A stretch of DNA of 64,000 nt from positions 1,178,001 through 1,242,000 of the forward strand of contig NAJO01000001.1 in assembly GCA_002077065.1 (NCBI GenBank), in the 5' to 3' direction. Source of the stretch: Cryoendolithus antarcticus (Eukaryota > Ascomycota > Dothideomycetes > Cladosporiales > Cladosporiaceae). A program made the translations under genes and the position numbers. Within the stretch, counting starts at the first letter, position 1, and every line of letters starts with the position of its first letter. The notes below the pieces were generated by a model. The model had not been told where the DNA came from and searched no databases. It saw only the letters and a program-made list of their open reading frames with translations. Of the stretch, positions 11,101 through 20,571 are shown one piece after another.

Positions 11101-12541
11101 CGAGTCGTCCAGTTCGAGGCGCTCTGGGAACGAGAGCTGGAGATGGCGAGTTCCCTCATCATCTGCCAGATTCTTGCACTGTAGGTGCAAGCTCGTCGCT
11201 AGGTCCTCGATGAATGTTCTGTCCGCAGCCTTGAGAGTCGACGGCATGTCCAGCGTTTCTGCTGCGCCATCTACCCCAGCGCGGGCGTTCACGTACTTCT
11301 TCACCGCTGTGTAAAGCGCCTTCTGCTTCGTCGTCATCGTCTGGACACCCTTCCTCTTTATTTTCTGCATGACATCTTGTTTCTGCACGCTCTTGTCCTT
11401 CAGCCAGCTCGCGTCGTGGTGCTCGTGTTCAAAGTGACGGTACTCCACATGGCTCAACTCCTCGAGTAGCAACGCCAACCTCTCCAGATTTATCTTGCCT
11501 CCTTCGTTGATGTATCCGCCTGCTCTAGGCAGGACTTGCTTGTATACTCCGAACATGAGCGCCAGCGCCCCCTCGTTGATGTGCAAATGTGGCAGGTTTG
11601 GCAAGAAATCGTTGCCGACAAAGAACGCCATCAGTATGAAATCATCAATGATACGCTCCAAGTCGAATGCAACGCCTTTTAGCACATCTGGCTCCTTCAG
11701 CTCCTGGAACTCCAGCTCAAGATACTCGCGTACTATGCAGAGATGCATGAGGTAGAAGTTCTGATGCTCCAGCTCCTTGCTCTTCGCTTTCGACCTGCCG
11801 AATGTGACTTCCTCACGCAGCAGGCTGAAATGTGGGTCGTGGGACAGTAGGCCCAGCATGATCAGATCAGCGTCCAGTCCGTACAAGCAGTGACGGACGT
11901 TGGGGTCGTACTGCGGCTGGCTCTTCGCCTGGCGGATGTACTCCATGATCTTGTGTTCACCCTCGCCTGGCACCTCGTGGCCCGAGAGTACAATCTCACA
12001 GCCCTGCCACTCGACGTCCTCGCTGATCTTCTTCGCAACGAAGTACTTCAGCTGGCGGGTCAAGCGCGCCATGAACTCGGTACCGGGCGTGATACAATTC
12101 GAGTCGAATTGCCCTTCCTTCGGCAGCTCGATCCCCTCGCGCTCAGCCTTCTCACGAGCCATCTCGGCGTCCAAGGCAGTACGGAAGCGACGAGCACGCT
12201 GCTGGTTCATCTTGGCGCGCGGAGCCACACCGTCGATGGCCATGAAGAAGAGCTTCTGCGGCTTGATCTTGCCGAACAGGTGCTCAATGTAGTTGAAGAT
12301 CTTGATGAACATTTCATCCTCGGGCGTGTGGGTGGTGTTGGCGTGCGAGTCGGTGTGGGTGCAGTTGTGGATGATGCCATTCATATCCAGGTAGAGGCAG
12401 TCGAACTCGGGAATGCGATTCTCGGCGATCAGCTGAGAGATGGCTGGATACCGCTCCGACATCCAGCGGAAGAACTTGGGGACACCTGGGTATTGTCAGT
12501 GTGACTGCATGTACTGAGCCCGTCTCAAGGCGCATACCCAT
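8200..12541 (-). CDS. XRN1: 5'-3' exoribonuclease 1
   Basis: 1429 residues in two exons. Exon 1 is only ATGG (12541-12538). A 52-nt intron (12537-12486, GTATGC...CCCAG) follows, then exon 2 from 12485 to 8200. Splicing gives MGVPKFFRW plus MSERYPAISQLI, the near-invariant Xrn1 N-terminus, which supports this unusual exon. Catalytic motifs include YLDMNGIIHN, GEGEHKIMEYIR, YGLDADLIMLGL and FVGNDFLPNLPHL. Long PAZ/SH3-like middle regions follow. The last about 200 residues are Gly/Arg/Pro-rich with RGG-type repeats (NGFVPRGRGG, NGFAPRGRGG). The enzyme degrades decapped cytoplasmic mRNA. It diverges from HAT2 with a 380-bp shared promoter region. Confidence 0.97.
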
Positions 12542-12921
12542 GATTGCGGTGGCGGTTCAAAGTGGGATATGGCGGTGATGCGATGTTGAGGATAGCGGGG
12601 TGGTGTAGCGAAGGATAGCAGGAGAGGAGGAGGCGGTGACGGCGGCGTTCGCGACACGGAGTCTTCGAAGAGAAGAAGGGAAGAGAGTCTCGGTGCGTTG
12701 CTGCGGCGAATGTGAGTGGCATCTGAGAGAAGCACGGGCCGCAAAGATCTTATCTTATCTTATCGCTCCGAGCTGCCACTTTCCCCTGCACACGACGCGA
12801 CTTCACTACGATGAGATTCGATCGAAGTGTCGCTTCACTACCTATTGCGACTGCCACACTCATCCACGTTACTTCCTTGTCCTAACCACAATCAACACAA
12901 CTTCAATCGAGAACAGCCATC
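12542..12921. promoter_or_regulatory. Shared promoter region between XRN1 and HAT2
   Basis: 380 bp between the two divergent start codons. It contains a tandem GATA-type array at 12746-12764 and a pyrimidine-rich stretch (CTTCAATCGAG...) just before the HAT2 ATG. No other ORF is supported. Which of the two genes the array serves cannot be told from sequence. Confidence 0.6.
12746..12764 (-). promoter_or_regulatory. Tandem triple GATAAG element
   Basis: On the minus strand this reads GATAAG three times in a row with a 5-nt step, overlapping by one base each. GATAAG fits the HGATAR consensus bound by fungal GATA factors (nitrogen, iron or light regulators). It is 158-176 nt upstream of the HAT2 ATG. 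Binding is inferred, not shown. Confidence 0.55.
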
Positions 12922-13719
12922 ATGGCAGACGTCGGTACGTTGGCAACATCTCACTTCATAGCATACCCCCAGCACAGCACTCCATACCCTAGCACTACAC
13001 GCAACAGCCAAGGACAAGACCGCGAAAGATTTCCAGGGAGGTCCGAGGACTCGGCCACATTCCAACGTTCGAAGTCGACGACGGCCACTCCATACTCAAG
13101 CTACCAGACCGAGCCTGTGAATCCTCGCGCTCGAGGGACGAGAGTGCAGTCGGCTGTGCCCGGCCCCCGCCGTTCTCGCCGTGCTCGCCGAACCCAAACC
13201 ACCGAGACAGCGGATGGTGGGGATGACGCGTCAGAGGAGGCGCCCGGACCGTCTGAAGAAGACTCGCAAGCTGCAGATGGACCTGTTGCTAGCACAGCAG
13301 ATCTAGCCGAAGAGTCAAATAGTTCCGGAACTGAGGCGGTTGTCCTATCGCAACAATCATCCGCCACAAGCTCGCGTCGCCATACCGGTCTCGATGGCAG
13401 CACTACTCCAGGCACAAGCAACACGTCTCCAGCCACCAACGCAAAGAACAATTCGTCAGAGAAACTCCCTGGTGCCTCAGTCAAGTCGACGCATCCAGCG
13501 CAGTCCGTCAGAAGAGATACCGAGGGCCAGACAGGAGCACCGGTACACACCGCAGCTGCTGCTGACTCTTCGGCAGATCTCCTCGATGAGGAGATTCCGA
13601 TCCACACAACAGCGTCGTGGATGGCCGTTGTGATGGACGCTAATCCCGGAACGAACGACGCGACAGGCGGAGAGAACTTGACTTCAGGCACACGCACCAA
13701 CAGTGCAAGGAACTCGTGA
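12922..13719 (+). CDS. Doubtful 265-residue ORF inside the HAT2 leader intron
   Basis: This ORF shares the ATG and reading frame of the proposed HAT2 exon 1 and reads on through the intron to a TGA at 13719. It is low-complexity, acidic and Ser/Thr-rich, with an RRSRRARR basic patch and no recognisable domain. The antisense strand is also open over 13101-13733, so the openness may reflect base composition. It could be an intron-retention product, a separate gene, or chance. It is listed so the stretch is not left unexplained. Confidence 0.25.
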   Translation: MADVGTLATSHFIAYPQHSTPYPSTTRNSQGQDRERFPGRSEDSATFQRSKSTTATPYSSYQTEPVNPRARGTRVQSAVPGPRRSRRARRTQTTETADGGDDASEEAPGPSEEDSQAADGPVASTADLAEESNSSGTEAVVLSQQSSATSSRRHTGLDGSTTPGTSNTSPATNAKNNSSEKLPGASVKSTHPAQSVRRDTEGQTGAPVHTAAAADSSADLLDEEIPIHTTASWMAVVMDANPGTNDATGGENLTSGTRTNSARNS

Positions 13720-15069
13720 CCACAAGCCTTCACTGTTCACGAATGGACCGCGCCGTACTTATACTGACATTACCTCGCAGCAATGGCGAATGCGGGTGAC
13801 ACCGAGGAGCAGATCCAGAACAAGATGATCAATGAAGAGTACAAGATCTGGAAGAAGAATTGCGTATTCCTCTACGACATCATCTACAGCCGCGCACTCG
13901 AGTGGCCGACGCTCACGACACAATGGCTGCCCGATGTGAAGGACATCCCTGGGAAGCCCTTCCGGATGCACCGCATGATCATCGGCTCACACACATCAAA
14001 TCAATCCACCGACCATCTCCAGATTGTTCACATCAATATCCCCAACCCTCCACCAGCGCAACTAGATGACTACAACCCACGCACCGAAGAGCTAGGCGAC
14101 TACGGCGCGAGCAAAGAGCCCATGAAGCTGGAAGTCGTCCAGAAAATCGTCCACCCCGGTGAAGTCAACAAAGCCCGCTACCAACCCCAGAATCCCAATC
14201 TCATCGCCACCTGGTCACCAGACAACAACGTCTACGTCTGGGACCGCACGAAGCACGACTCAATCCCATCAAGCAACATCGCCAAACCCAACGCCATCCT
14301 CAAAGGCCACACAGGCGAAGGCTTCGCCCTCGAATGGAATCCCTTCGTCGAAGGCCAGCTCCTCTCCGGCGCAGACGACTCCGTAGTCCACCTCTGGGAC
14401 CTCCCCCGCGACTTCAGCCTACCGAGCAAAACGCTCAGCCCTGCTCGGACATTCTCTCACCACAGCGCTACGGTGAACGATCTGCAGTACCACCCCGTCT
14501 ACGGCCAGAACCTCTTCGGCTCCGTCTCCGATGATCAAAGTCTGCAGATCATGGACCTGAGACGCGCCGATAACAACAAGCCCGTCATAGCTTTCCCCAA
14601 CGCGCATGCAGACGCCATCAACACGCTCTCCTTCCACCCCACCATGGACAAACTAGTAGCCACAGCCGGCGCCGACAAAACCATTGCAATCTTCGATCTC
14701 CGCTTCCCCAAGCACGGCCGCATCCACACTCTAGCCGGCCACAAAGACTCCATCACCAAAATCTCCTGGCACCCGACCGACTCCGCCATTTTGGCGTCCG
14801 CAGCCGACGACCGCAGAATCATCTTCTGGGACATCAGTCGTGCGGGCATGGAGCAGTTGGAGGAGGATGTTCCTGATGGACCGCCCGAAATGCTGTTCAT
14901 GCATGGTGGGCACACCAACAGAGTCAGCGACTTTGGATGGAATGCGAATGATGAGTGGGTTGTTGTTAGTGCTGCGGAGGACAATCTGATTCAGGTTTGG
15001 AGGGCTAGTCGAGGGTTGGTGGAGAAGATGCCGCCAGGGGTGCAGAGGCAGGAGGTGGGGGAGGCGTGA
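12922..15069 (+). CDS. HAT2: Histone-binding WD40 protein Hat2/Msi1 (RbAp46/48 family)
   Basis: The main exon (13781-15069) encodes an N-terminal helix EEQIQNKMINEEYKIWKKN followed by SRALEWPTLTTQWLPD, the hallmark of RbAp46/48, and then WD40 repeats (HPGEVNKARYQPQN, GHTGEGFALEWNPF, HSATVNDLQYHP, HADAINTLSFHP, GHKDSITKISWHP, GHTNRVSDFGWN). These chaperone-type proteins bind histone H4 in the HAT1, CAF-1 and Polycomb complexes. TACTGAC and CGCAG end at 13780, two bases before the ATG at 13783, so an upstream exon is likely. The best donor is GTACGT at 12935 after ATGGCAGACGTCG, which gives MADVAMANAG and 433 residues. The intron would be 846 nt. If it is a UTR intron, the protein starts at 13783 with 428 residues. 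Confidence 0.9.
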
Positions 15070-15332
15070 TGCAAGCAACGGAGAGGGGTGTTCAGAGGGA
15101 GCAGATGCGAAGACGGGGCACGGGTGAAATTAGCGAAGGCGTTATCTGGAGAAAAGCTTGCTGCCAAGGCAGGAAGTGTAGACTTCGACCTGTACTGACC
15201 TCGAAAATGGGTCAACGATGCCATGCAATTGGTATCCTCCACCTTGGACGTCTTCATTTCCGATCGTTTCCACTACCCAAAGCTCCTGACTCCTCGCCGC
15301 CGCCGATTCGCATTGGAGGGCGCAGCAGGCCA

Positions 15333-17153
15333 CTAGTCCCCAGCGCCGTCCAAATCCATCCTCTCCCCTCCCCTCGCACTTCTAACCTTCCCTTTCGCCC
15401 TCGTCCTCGCTCTGGCCTCATCAGCCCGTCCCAAGAGCCCCTCATCAAGTGCCCTCTCGTCTTCTCTACCAAGTACAGTGTCATCCTCCATCCCCGCAAG
15501 CACCTTTCCGAGCAACTCGCCAGCGAAAGGATCCTGCGGACTCACTGCGAGAGCCTCGTGCAAAGCCACAGCAGCTTCGAAGAGCATAGCAAGCTCGAAT
15601 AGGACGAGACCTTTGGCTGCGAACACGCCGGCTTCGCGGACGCCGAGGCGGATGACTTCGGAGTACTCTTCTAGCGCTTCTTCCAACCTCCCAGCGCGGC
15701 GATGAGCATGCGCGAGATTTAGCCGCGTATCCGCAGTCTGGCTCGGCGGCGTTTCATTCTCGGCGGAAAGGTCGAGGGAGAACTGAAACTGCCTCGCCGC
15801 ACTCTCAAAGTCGTTCTCCAGATACGCAACCACGCCAAGCTCGTTCAGCAGCGCTGGATCGCGATCGCAGAGCACGTACGCAGCGGAGAGATACTCCCTC
15901 CCAAGCCCCAAGTTCCCGAGCGCGATCTCCTGCATCCCCAGGAACATCTGCGGGAGGTGCGTTCCCTGGAATAATCGTGCGGCCGTGCTGTAAGCTGCGA
16001 TCGCTTGATCGGATTCACCTTCGGCTGCGAACGTGTGTGCGAAGCCAATCCAGGCGGGTCCAAAATGCGGATCCATGAGTGAGGCTTTAGAGAAGTAGGC
16101 GCGAGCTTCGGGGATGCGGGACGTGGAGAGGTAGTACGTGCCTACTGCCAGCCAGGTCGTGGGTTCCAGGGGGTGAGTGTCAGCGAGATCGTGGGAGAGA
16201 GCGAACAGAGCAGTGGTGTGGTGTTGGTGGTGCAGAAGAGCGAGATGTAAGGGTAATGTGGCGAAATTGTAAGGGTCCTTTGCGAGGATCTGCGAGGTCA
16301 GGCTGAGGGCTGGAGGGAAGCGCGCGGTGGTGTACAGGATCCAGGCCTTGGCTAGGAGGACATCGGAGTTTTGCGCAAGATTGTAGTGCGTCGAGAGAGT
16401 GTCAAGGGCGGTGGCGAAGTCTGCTTGTCGAGTGTACTTTGACAGGCGGGTGGTGTAGAGGTTCTTGACGAAGGCTGCTGCTTCGGGGGGCTGCACGGTG
16501 TCGAAGGAAAGAGTGTCTAAGAAGTCCCACTCCTCGCCTGGAGACATGAGGGAGTTCTTCATCAGCTGGTCGAAGGCTTCGAAGCATTGCACGTCTATGC
16601 GTACAGCATCGCGGTAGCATTCTTTCGCACGGTCAAAGGCGTTTTGTTTGGCGAAGCAGAGGCCGCGTAGATGGCACATGGCTGCCTCATACTTGAGCGT
16701 GCTGGGATCCTCTGAATCGCGCTCTTCACTCCTGTCTACTCTCTCAAGCTTTGTGGGCAACTTCGCCTTGCCGCTCTTCTTGTTCGAGACGCCGTTGCCA
16801 TTGCTCATATGCTGTAGCTTCCGCCGTTCGATGTCCGCGGTGATGATCAGGTGTTTGGGGTTCTTGTCGCCCAGTATGCTCAGTGCATCCTCGTGTCTAT
16901 TTTGCTTGACGTAGCAGTGCGCAGCCAGATACTTGCTTGCTGGCGATCGTTGCTGTAGTCGGCTATCGGAGACGTATGTGAGGGCGCGGGTGTAGTTCCC
17001 TGCAGCGAAGTGTGCCTGTGCGAGGGCGAGTCCATCGGCGTCGGAGTTCGTTAAGGCATATAGCTTGTCTCCTACGAAGATTGCTGTCTCGTGGTTGTGT
17101 TTGTCGAGTGCCTCTTCCAGCCACTCTCTCAGAAAAGACTCCATGATTCCCAT
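15333..17153 (-). CDS. CDC16: Anaphase-promoting complex subunit 6 (Cdc16/Cut9), TPR protein
   Basis: 606 residues from the ATG at 17153. An in-frame TGA lies just upstream, so the start is well bounded. The N-terminus MESFLREWLEEALDKHNHETAIFVGDKLYAL and SKYLAAHCYVKQNRHEDALSILG match the Cdc16/Cut9 opening. Thereafter come tetratricopeptide repeats in the usual order, for example PTTWLAVGTYYLSTSRIPEARAYF split over helix pairs, FGPAWIGFAHTFAAEGESDQAI, and LLNELGVVAYLENDFESA. Cdc16 is a scaffold subunit of the APC/C ubiquitin ligase that drives anaphase. The C-terminus is a short basic, disordered tail. It is convergent with HAT2, 263 bp apart. Confidence 0.93.
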   Translation of the reverse strand: MGIMESFLREWLEEALDKHNHETAIFVGDKLYALTNSDADGLALAQAHFAAGNYTRALTYVSDSRLQQRSPASKYLAAHCYVKQNRHEDALSILGDKNPKHLIITADIERRKLQHMSNGNGVSNKKSGKAKLPTKLERVDRSEERDSEDPSTLKYEAAMCHLRGLCFAKQNAFDRAKECYRDAVRIDVQCFEAFDQLMKNSLMSPGEEWDFLDTLSFDTVQPPEAAAFVKNLYTTRLSKYTRQADFATALDTLSTHYNLAQNSDVLLAKAWILYTTARFPPALSLTSQILAKDPYNFATLPLHLALLHHQHHTTALFALSHDLADTHPLEPTTWLAVGTYYLSTSRIPEARAYFSKASLMDPHFGPAWIGFAHTFAAEGESDQAIAAYSTAARLFQGTHLPQMFLGMQEIALGNLGLGREYLSAAYVLCDRDPALLNELGVVAYLENDFESAARQFQFSLDLSAENETPPSQTADTRLNLAHAHRRAGRLEEALEEYSEVIRLGVREAGVFAAKGLVLFELAMLFEAAVALHEALAVSPQDPFAGELLGKVLAGMEDDTVLGREDERALDEGLLGRADEARARTRAKGKVRSARGGERMDLDGAGD

Positions 17154-17479
17154 GCTCACTCATCCATGGTCGTTGTCTTGACACAACAGCCCTAGCGCAT
17201 CAAAAAGAAGATCTGGATCGTGTGAGTACCAATTCATCATATTGATCAGCACTACAAACCTGCAGAAGTCAAGGCGAAGTCGCGATGCGTCTTTCCCACG
17301 CGACTGCACGCGACTGTCACATGCTTTGCGGGGCCGGGAATGGTCTTGGCAGGGCAGCGGTTGATCTGCTGACTTGTCGTCTACCACAGTGCACCCACAA
17401 CACGCTCTTCCCTTCATAGCGTGTGATCCGCATAGTCGGCATCGTCGAAGTTGACGATGCCAAAGCTGTGTCGCTGAAC
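17154..17479. other. Intergenic, 326 bp
   Basis: Divergent spacer between CDC16 and the first F-box-like pseudogene. No ORF or distinct motif is supported. Confidence 0.55.
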
Positions 17480-18903
17480 ATGGAGTCGCCGTTCTCCCAT
17501 CGGCATTCCGTATTTCGGTTGCTTGCGTTGCCGCCAGAGCTGATCACGAGCGTTACTGCCGCCACTGATGCTCTGGGCGATGCGACTCTGCTCGACCTAC
17601 GGCTCACCTGTAGGTCAGTCTACGCGTGTAGTGAAACGATCTTCCTGACCGTTTCTTCGGACACCGCTGGCATATGTACACTAATTACAGCCTGCGCATT
17701 CTCTCCGAAATCTCGAGAAACCCTCGACTGCGGAAACATATGACCACACTTTCTCTCGCCTTTCCGGCAGCAGAATGAATGAATCTCGAGCGCCACTGTC
17801 GACGCCTACACAAATTGGGCATTCTCTGCGACTCCGCGGTCGACAAGGAGCCTGGCGGGCAGCTTGAGTGTCTCTGGAGCGACGTTGAGGGTAACGAACA
17901 TGCAATCGAGGAGTCCTGCACGAAGTTACTTGAAGCCGCACTCGAGAATCTCAAGCGCGCCGGCATTATCCCTAAGACACATGCCTGTGGCCACGACGAA
18001 GAAGGAAGACGATATGGTGGCCCCTATGGAATGTCTGCTCTCCACCGCCAGGCCGAGATCATGGGACTTCGCAATGTGACTATCGACGAGTCGTCCGACA
18101 GTACTGCAGTCTCTCGCACGTTGGTCGCAATCGCTAGGTCGCAGTTCCCGGTCGCGCAGCTAGAAATATCTTCGCTGCCAGACGATGCGCCATGCGAGCC
18201 GGAAGCATTCGCCCCAATGGTAGCGGCTTGGAGCTTCCCATAGGCCACCCTGATCAAGCTACAGATGACCATCCACTCAAGTAATCTGCAAGCCGATTCG
18301 CCGAAGTCGACTGCGTTCCGATCCTGGCTAAGCTCACTACGCGCTTTGAAGCGTTTGGATATTGGCTTCGAGCAGCCAGACCCAGTGAGCTTCACTTACG
18401 AAGGCGACGATTGGACCAGGATGCTGAACAACCCGCCCTGGTCACGCCTAGCTCAATGCCTGCAGCACGCTCCTCTCACCGTGCTGAGAATAGGAATGGG
18501 TCGATTCGGCAAGCAGGGAGTCTTGATCTTGCTACAGTCACTTGATACGCGTGTACATAGTCCAAGCATAGACTTCTGAACTATCGTCAACCATCAAGAT
18601 GTATGGTACGATGTTTTTGACTGGATTGCAGACTACATGGCACTCGAGCATTTGCATGTCGGGGACGTCAGCAACAATGGTGGTGAGATGGTCAACGAGT
18701 TCATTCTTACGGGATCGCCTGAAATTGTGAAGCAACTTCTACTCGAGCAAGGACGTACGATGCACTTCACAGATGACTTTGCGGGTGTCAGCGATGAGGC
18801 GGAGGATGCTGAGCAGGCTGTCGCGAATGGCGAAGACGAGTATGGACCTGACTTCAATGACTCCGATCTGCAAATCGCGGATCAAGTTGAGCCGCATGGT
18901 TGA
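17480..18903 (+). pseudogene. Decayed F-box-like gene, copy A
   Basis: An F-box-like start (FRLLALPPELIT...LLDLRLTCRSVY) from the ATG at 17480 reads in one frame to about 17690, then the homology moves to another frame (LSEISRNPRLRKHMTTLSL). That frame is broken by TGA at 17776-17778, TAG at 18241-18243 and TGA at 18577-18579. The TAG falls exactly where copy B (19210-20491) has TGG: WSFP-stop-ATLIKLQ against WNAPWANLARLR. The second TGA aligns with a serine codon of copy B. The body is related to copy B throughout (APLTVLRIGMGRFGKQG against APLTSLTIGEGRFGKEG). An intron could explain the first frame change but not the three stops. The gene is dead or produces only fragments. Confidence 0.8.
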
Positions 18904-19209
18904 GCGGTATTCCTGAGCTATAGATCAGAGCGCACCGTGAGGAATTGCCTACTTGTCTAACATCGTGAGTCACGTGGCACGGCAGTCCCTGATGCATCCT
19001 GCTAAGTGGTCTTGCGAGCCAAGCACTCGCGCCTACCTCTCACCAGGACAATCGCGGCAGTACAGTGAGACCTTTCTACAGTCAGAGGTACGGAGATGCT
19101 ACGCACAGGACCTGTACAATGGTAACGTATGCGAAGTATGGGTCGTCAGGAAGATGGGTACCGACAGTCAAGCCACGCTCACGTCCGATTTTGGATCGTC
19201 GAGTCTACA
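18904..19209. other. Spacer between two convergent pseudogenes, 306 bp
   Basis: Nothing recognisable. It lies between the tails of F-box-like copies A and B. Confidence 0.5.
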
Positions 19210-20491
19210 TTACAAGGGAGCCAGTAATTCAGCTTCTCTATCCGGCTCGACATCGTCTTGCTCCAAAAGAGCGTCCCACGAACGCACATTCCAGTCACTC
19301 TCCATTGAATCGTCAGACAATTCGCTGCCCACATCCTCCTCGAAGTCAAGCAGGTCAATCTGTTCTAAGAAGGCTGCCTTAACACGATCAGGAGTGCCAC
19401 TAATGTAGAAATCGAAGTCCCCATCCGCAGTGGTCATCTCTCTGCGACATGGATCAAGGTCAACGACTTCTCCTGCCTCGGTGTGCATCTTTTCGGGGTT
19501 GACACTGGTCAAATCTTCGGCATCGATGGACTCCAGCTGCAGGTTGTTGTGCGATCCAGTCAAGCGTCTCGAAACATGCGGAGTTGTCATGATGGATGAT
19601 GGATGTCGAGTTCAAACGCAGGCTTCGCAGGCGCGTTTGGAAGAAGGACAGGAAATGCAGGATGCCTTCCTTCCCGAAGCGCCCTTCGCCAATGGTGAGT
19701 GAGGTCAATGGAGCGTTATCGAGACACTTCGCTAGACGGCCCAAGACTGCCTTACCAAGTGATCTCGTCCAGTCATTCACGGATCCGTTGTAGATCCTTA
19801 GGTGTCTGTACTCCGGCCACTCGAAGGCAACGTTGAATTCTTGCAGAGCGTGCAGAGAAGAAAGCCATATGTGGAAAGGCGATTGCCCGTTGTGGAAGTC
19901 AAGATTGATGTTGCTTAGGCCTAACACAACCCTCAGACGAGCCAAATTAGCCCATGGTGCATTCCAAGGCGCAAGTGTGATCTCGAAGGCGGATGAGTTA
20001 CTTAGCTGGTCCTTGGGGGTGCCACCGAGATTGAGGTCTACGACTGGACATCTGGACCTGGCAATGGCCTGTAAAGTCAAGTGGACTTCTCCTCCGAGCA
20101 TCCGCATATGGCCCTCTCGCAGCGCAACGTCCAGTCTTACAAGCTGGCGCCTCATGGCACCGACTCCGAATGGGATGTTGTATGGAGCGGCACGGGTGTC
20201 GAAGCCACAGCTTGCCCGGTTCGGGGTGATGCCAGCCAGAGCGAAGTTCTCCAGAGCAGCTTCGAGCAGCTCCGAGCACAACTCGAGGATGGCTTCTTGG
20301 TCCTCCTGGGAGTTATTGAGTAAGCAGTCATCGTCGCACTTCTTCACGAGCCGCCGCTTTGACTTGCTCCCTATTGGGACGCTGTGGCAACGTTCAACAT
20401 CCTTATGGAATACAATTTTCTCAAGTGTATGAGCGTTTTGTGTTCGGACCCAACGTCTTGACCCATTCAGCAACGCGCTCGAGCCATTCAA
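19210..20491 (-). pseudogene. Decayed F-box-like gene, copy B (5'-truncated, frameshifted)
   Basis: This is a paralogue of copy A in the opposite orientation. One frame runs from about 20491 to 19545 (ELCSELLEAALENFALAGITP, APLTSLTIGEGRFGKEG, ETLDWIA). Similarity then continues in a second frame to 19210 (FYISGTPDRVKAAFLEQIDL against ILTGSPEIVKQLLLEQ of copy A). The shift lies near the CACAACAAC run after ETLDWIA. No ATG starts the long frame: a TAG stands just upstream, the first in-frame ATG is internal, and the F-box half seen in copy A is absent. I read this as a truncated pseudogene. The tail is acidic, like that of copy A. Confidence 0.75.
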
Positions 20492-20571
20492 CTACCGCTG
20501 TGTAGAGCAATGTATATGCTCCGCAAGGAACACCAGTTCGTTCGGTACCGAGCACAGTGCGCCCGTAATCC

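Noticed and set aside
11890..12504. 204-residue plus-strand ORF opposite the XRN1 start
   Set aside because: It is a shadow of the conserved XRN1 coding strand.
13101..13733. 210-residue minus-strand ORF opposite the HAT2 leader
   Set aside because: Low complexity and no motif. It most likely reflects GC-rich third positions on the other strand.
17614..17692. Intron in F-box-like copy A (GTCAGT...TTACAG) as the cause of the frame change
   Set aside because: It could join the two frames but would delete the conserved RSVYACSETIFLTV part, and it leaves three in-frame stops downstream.
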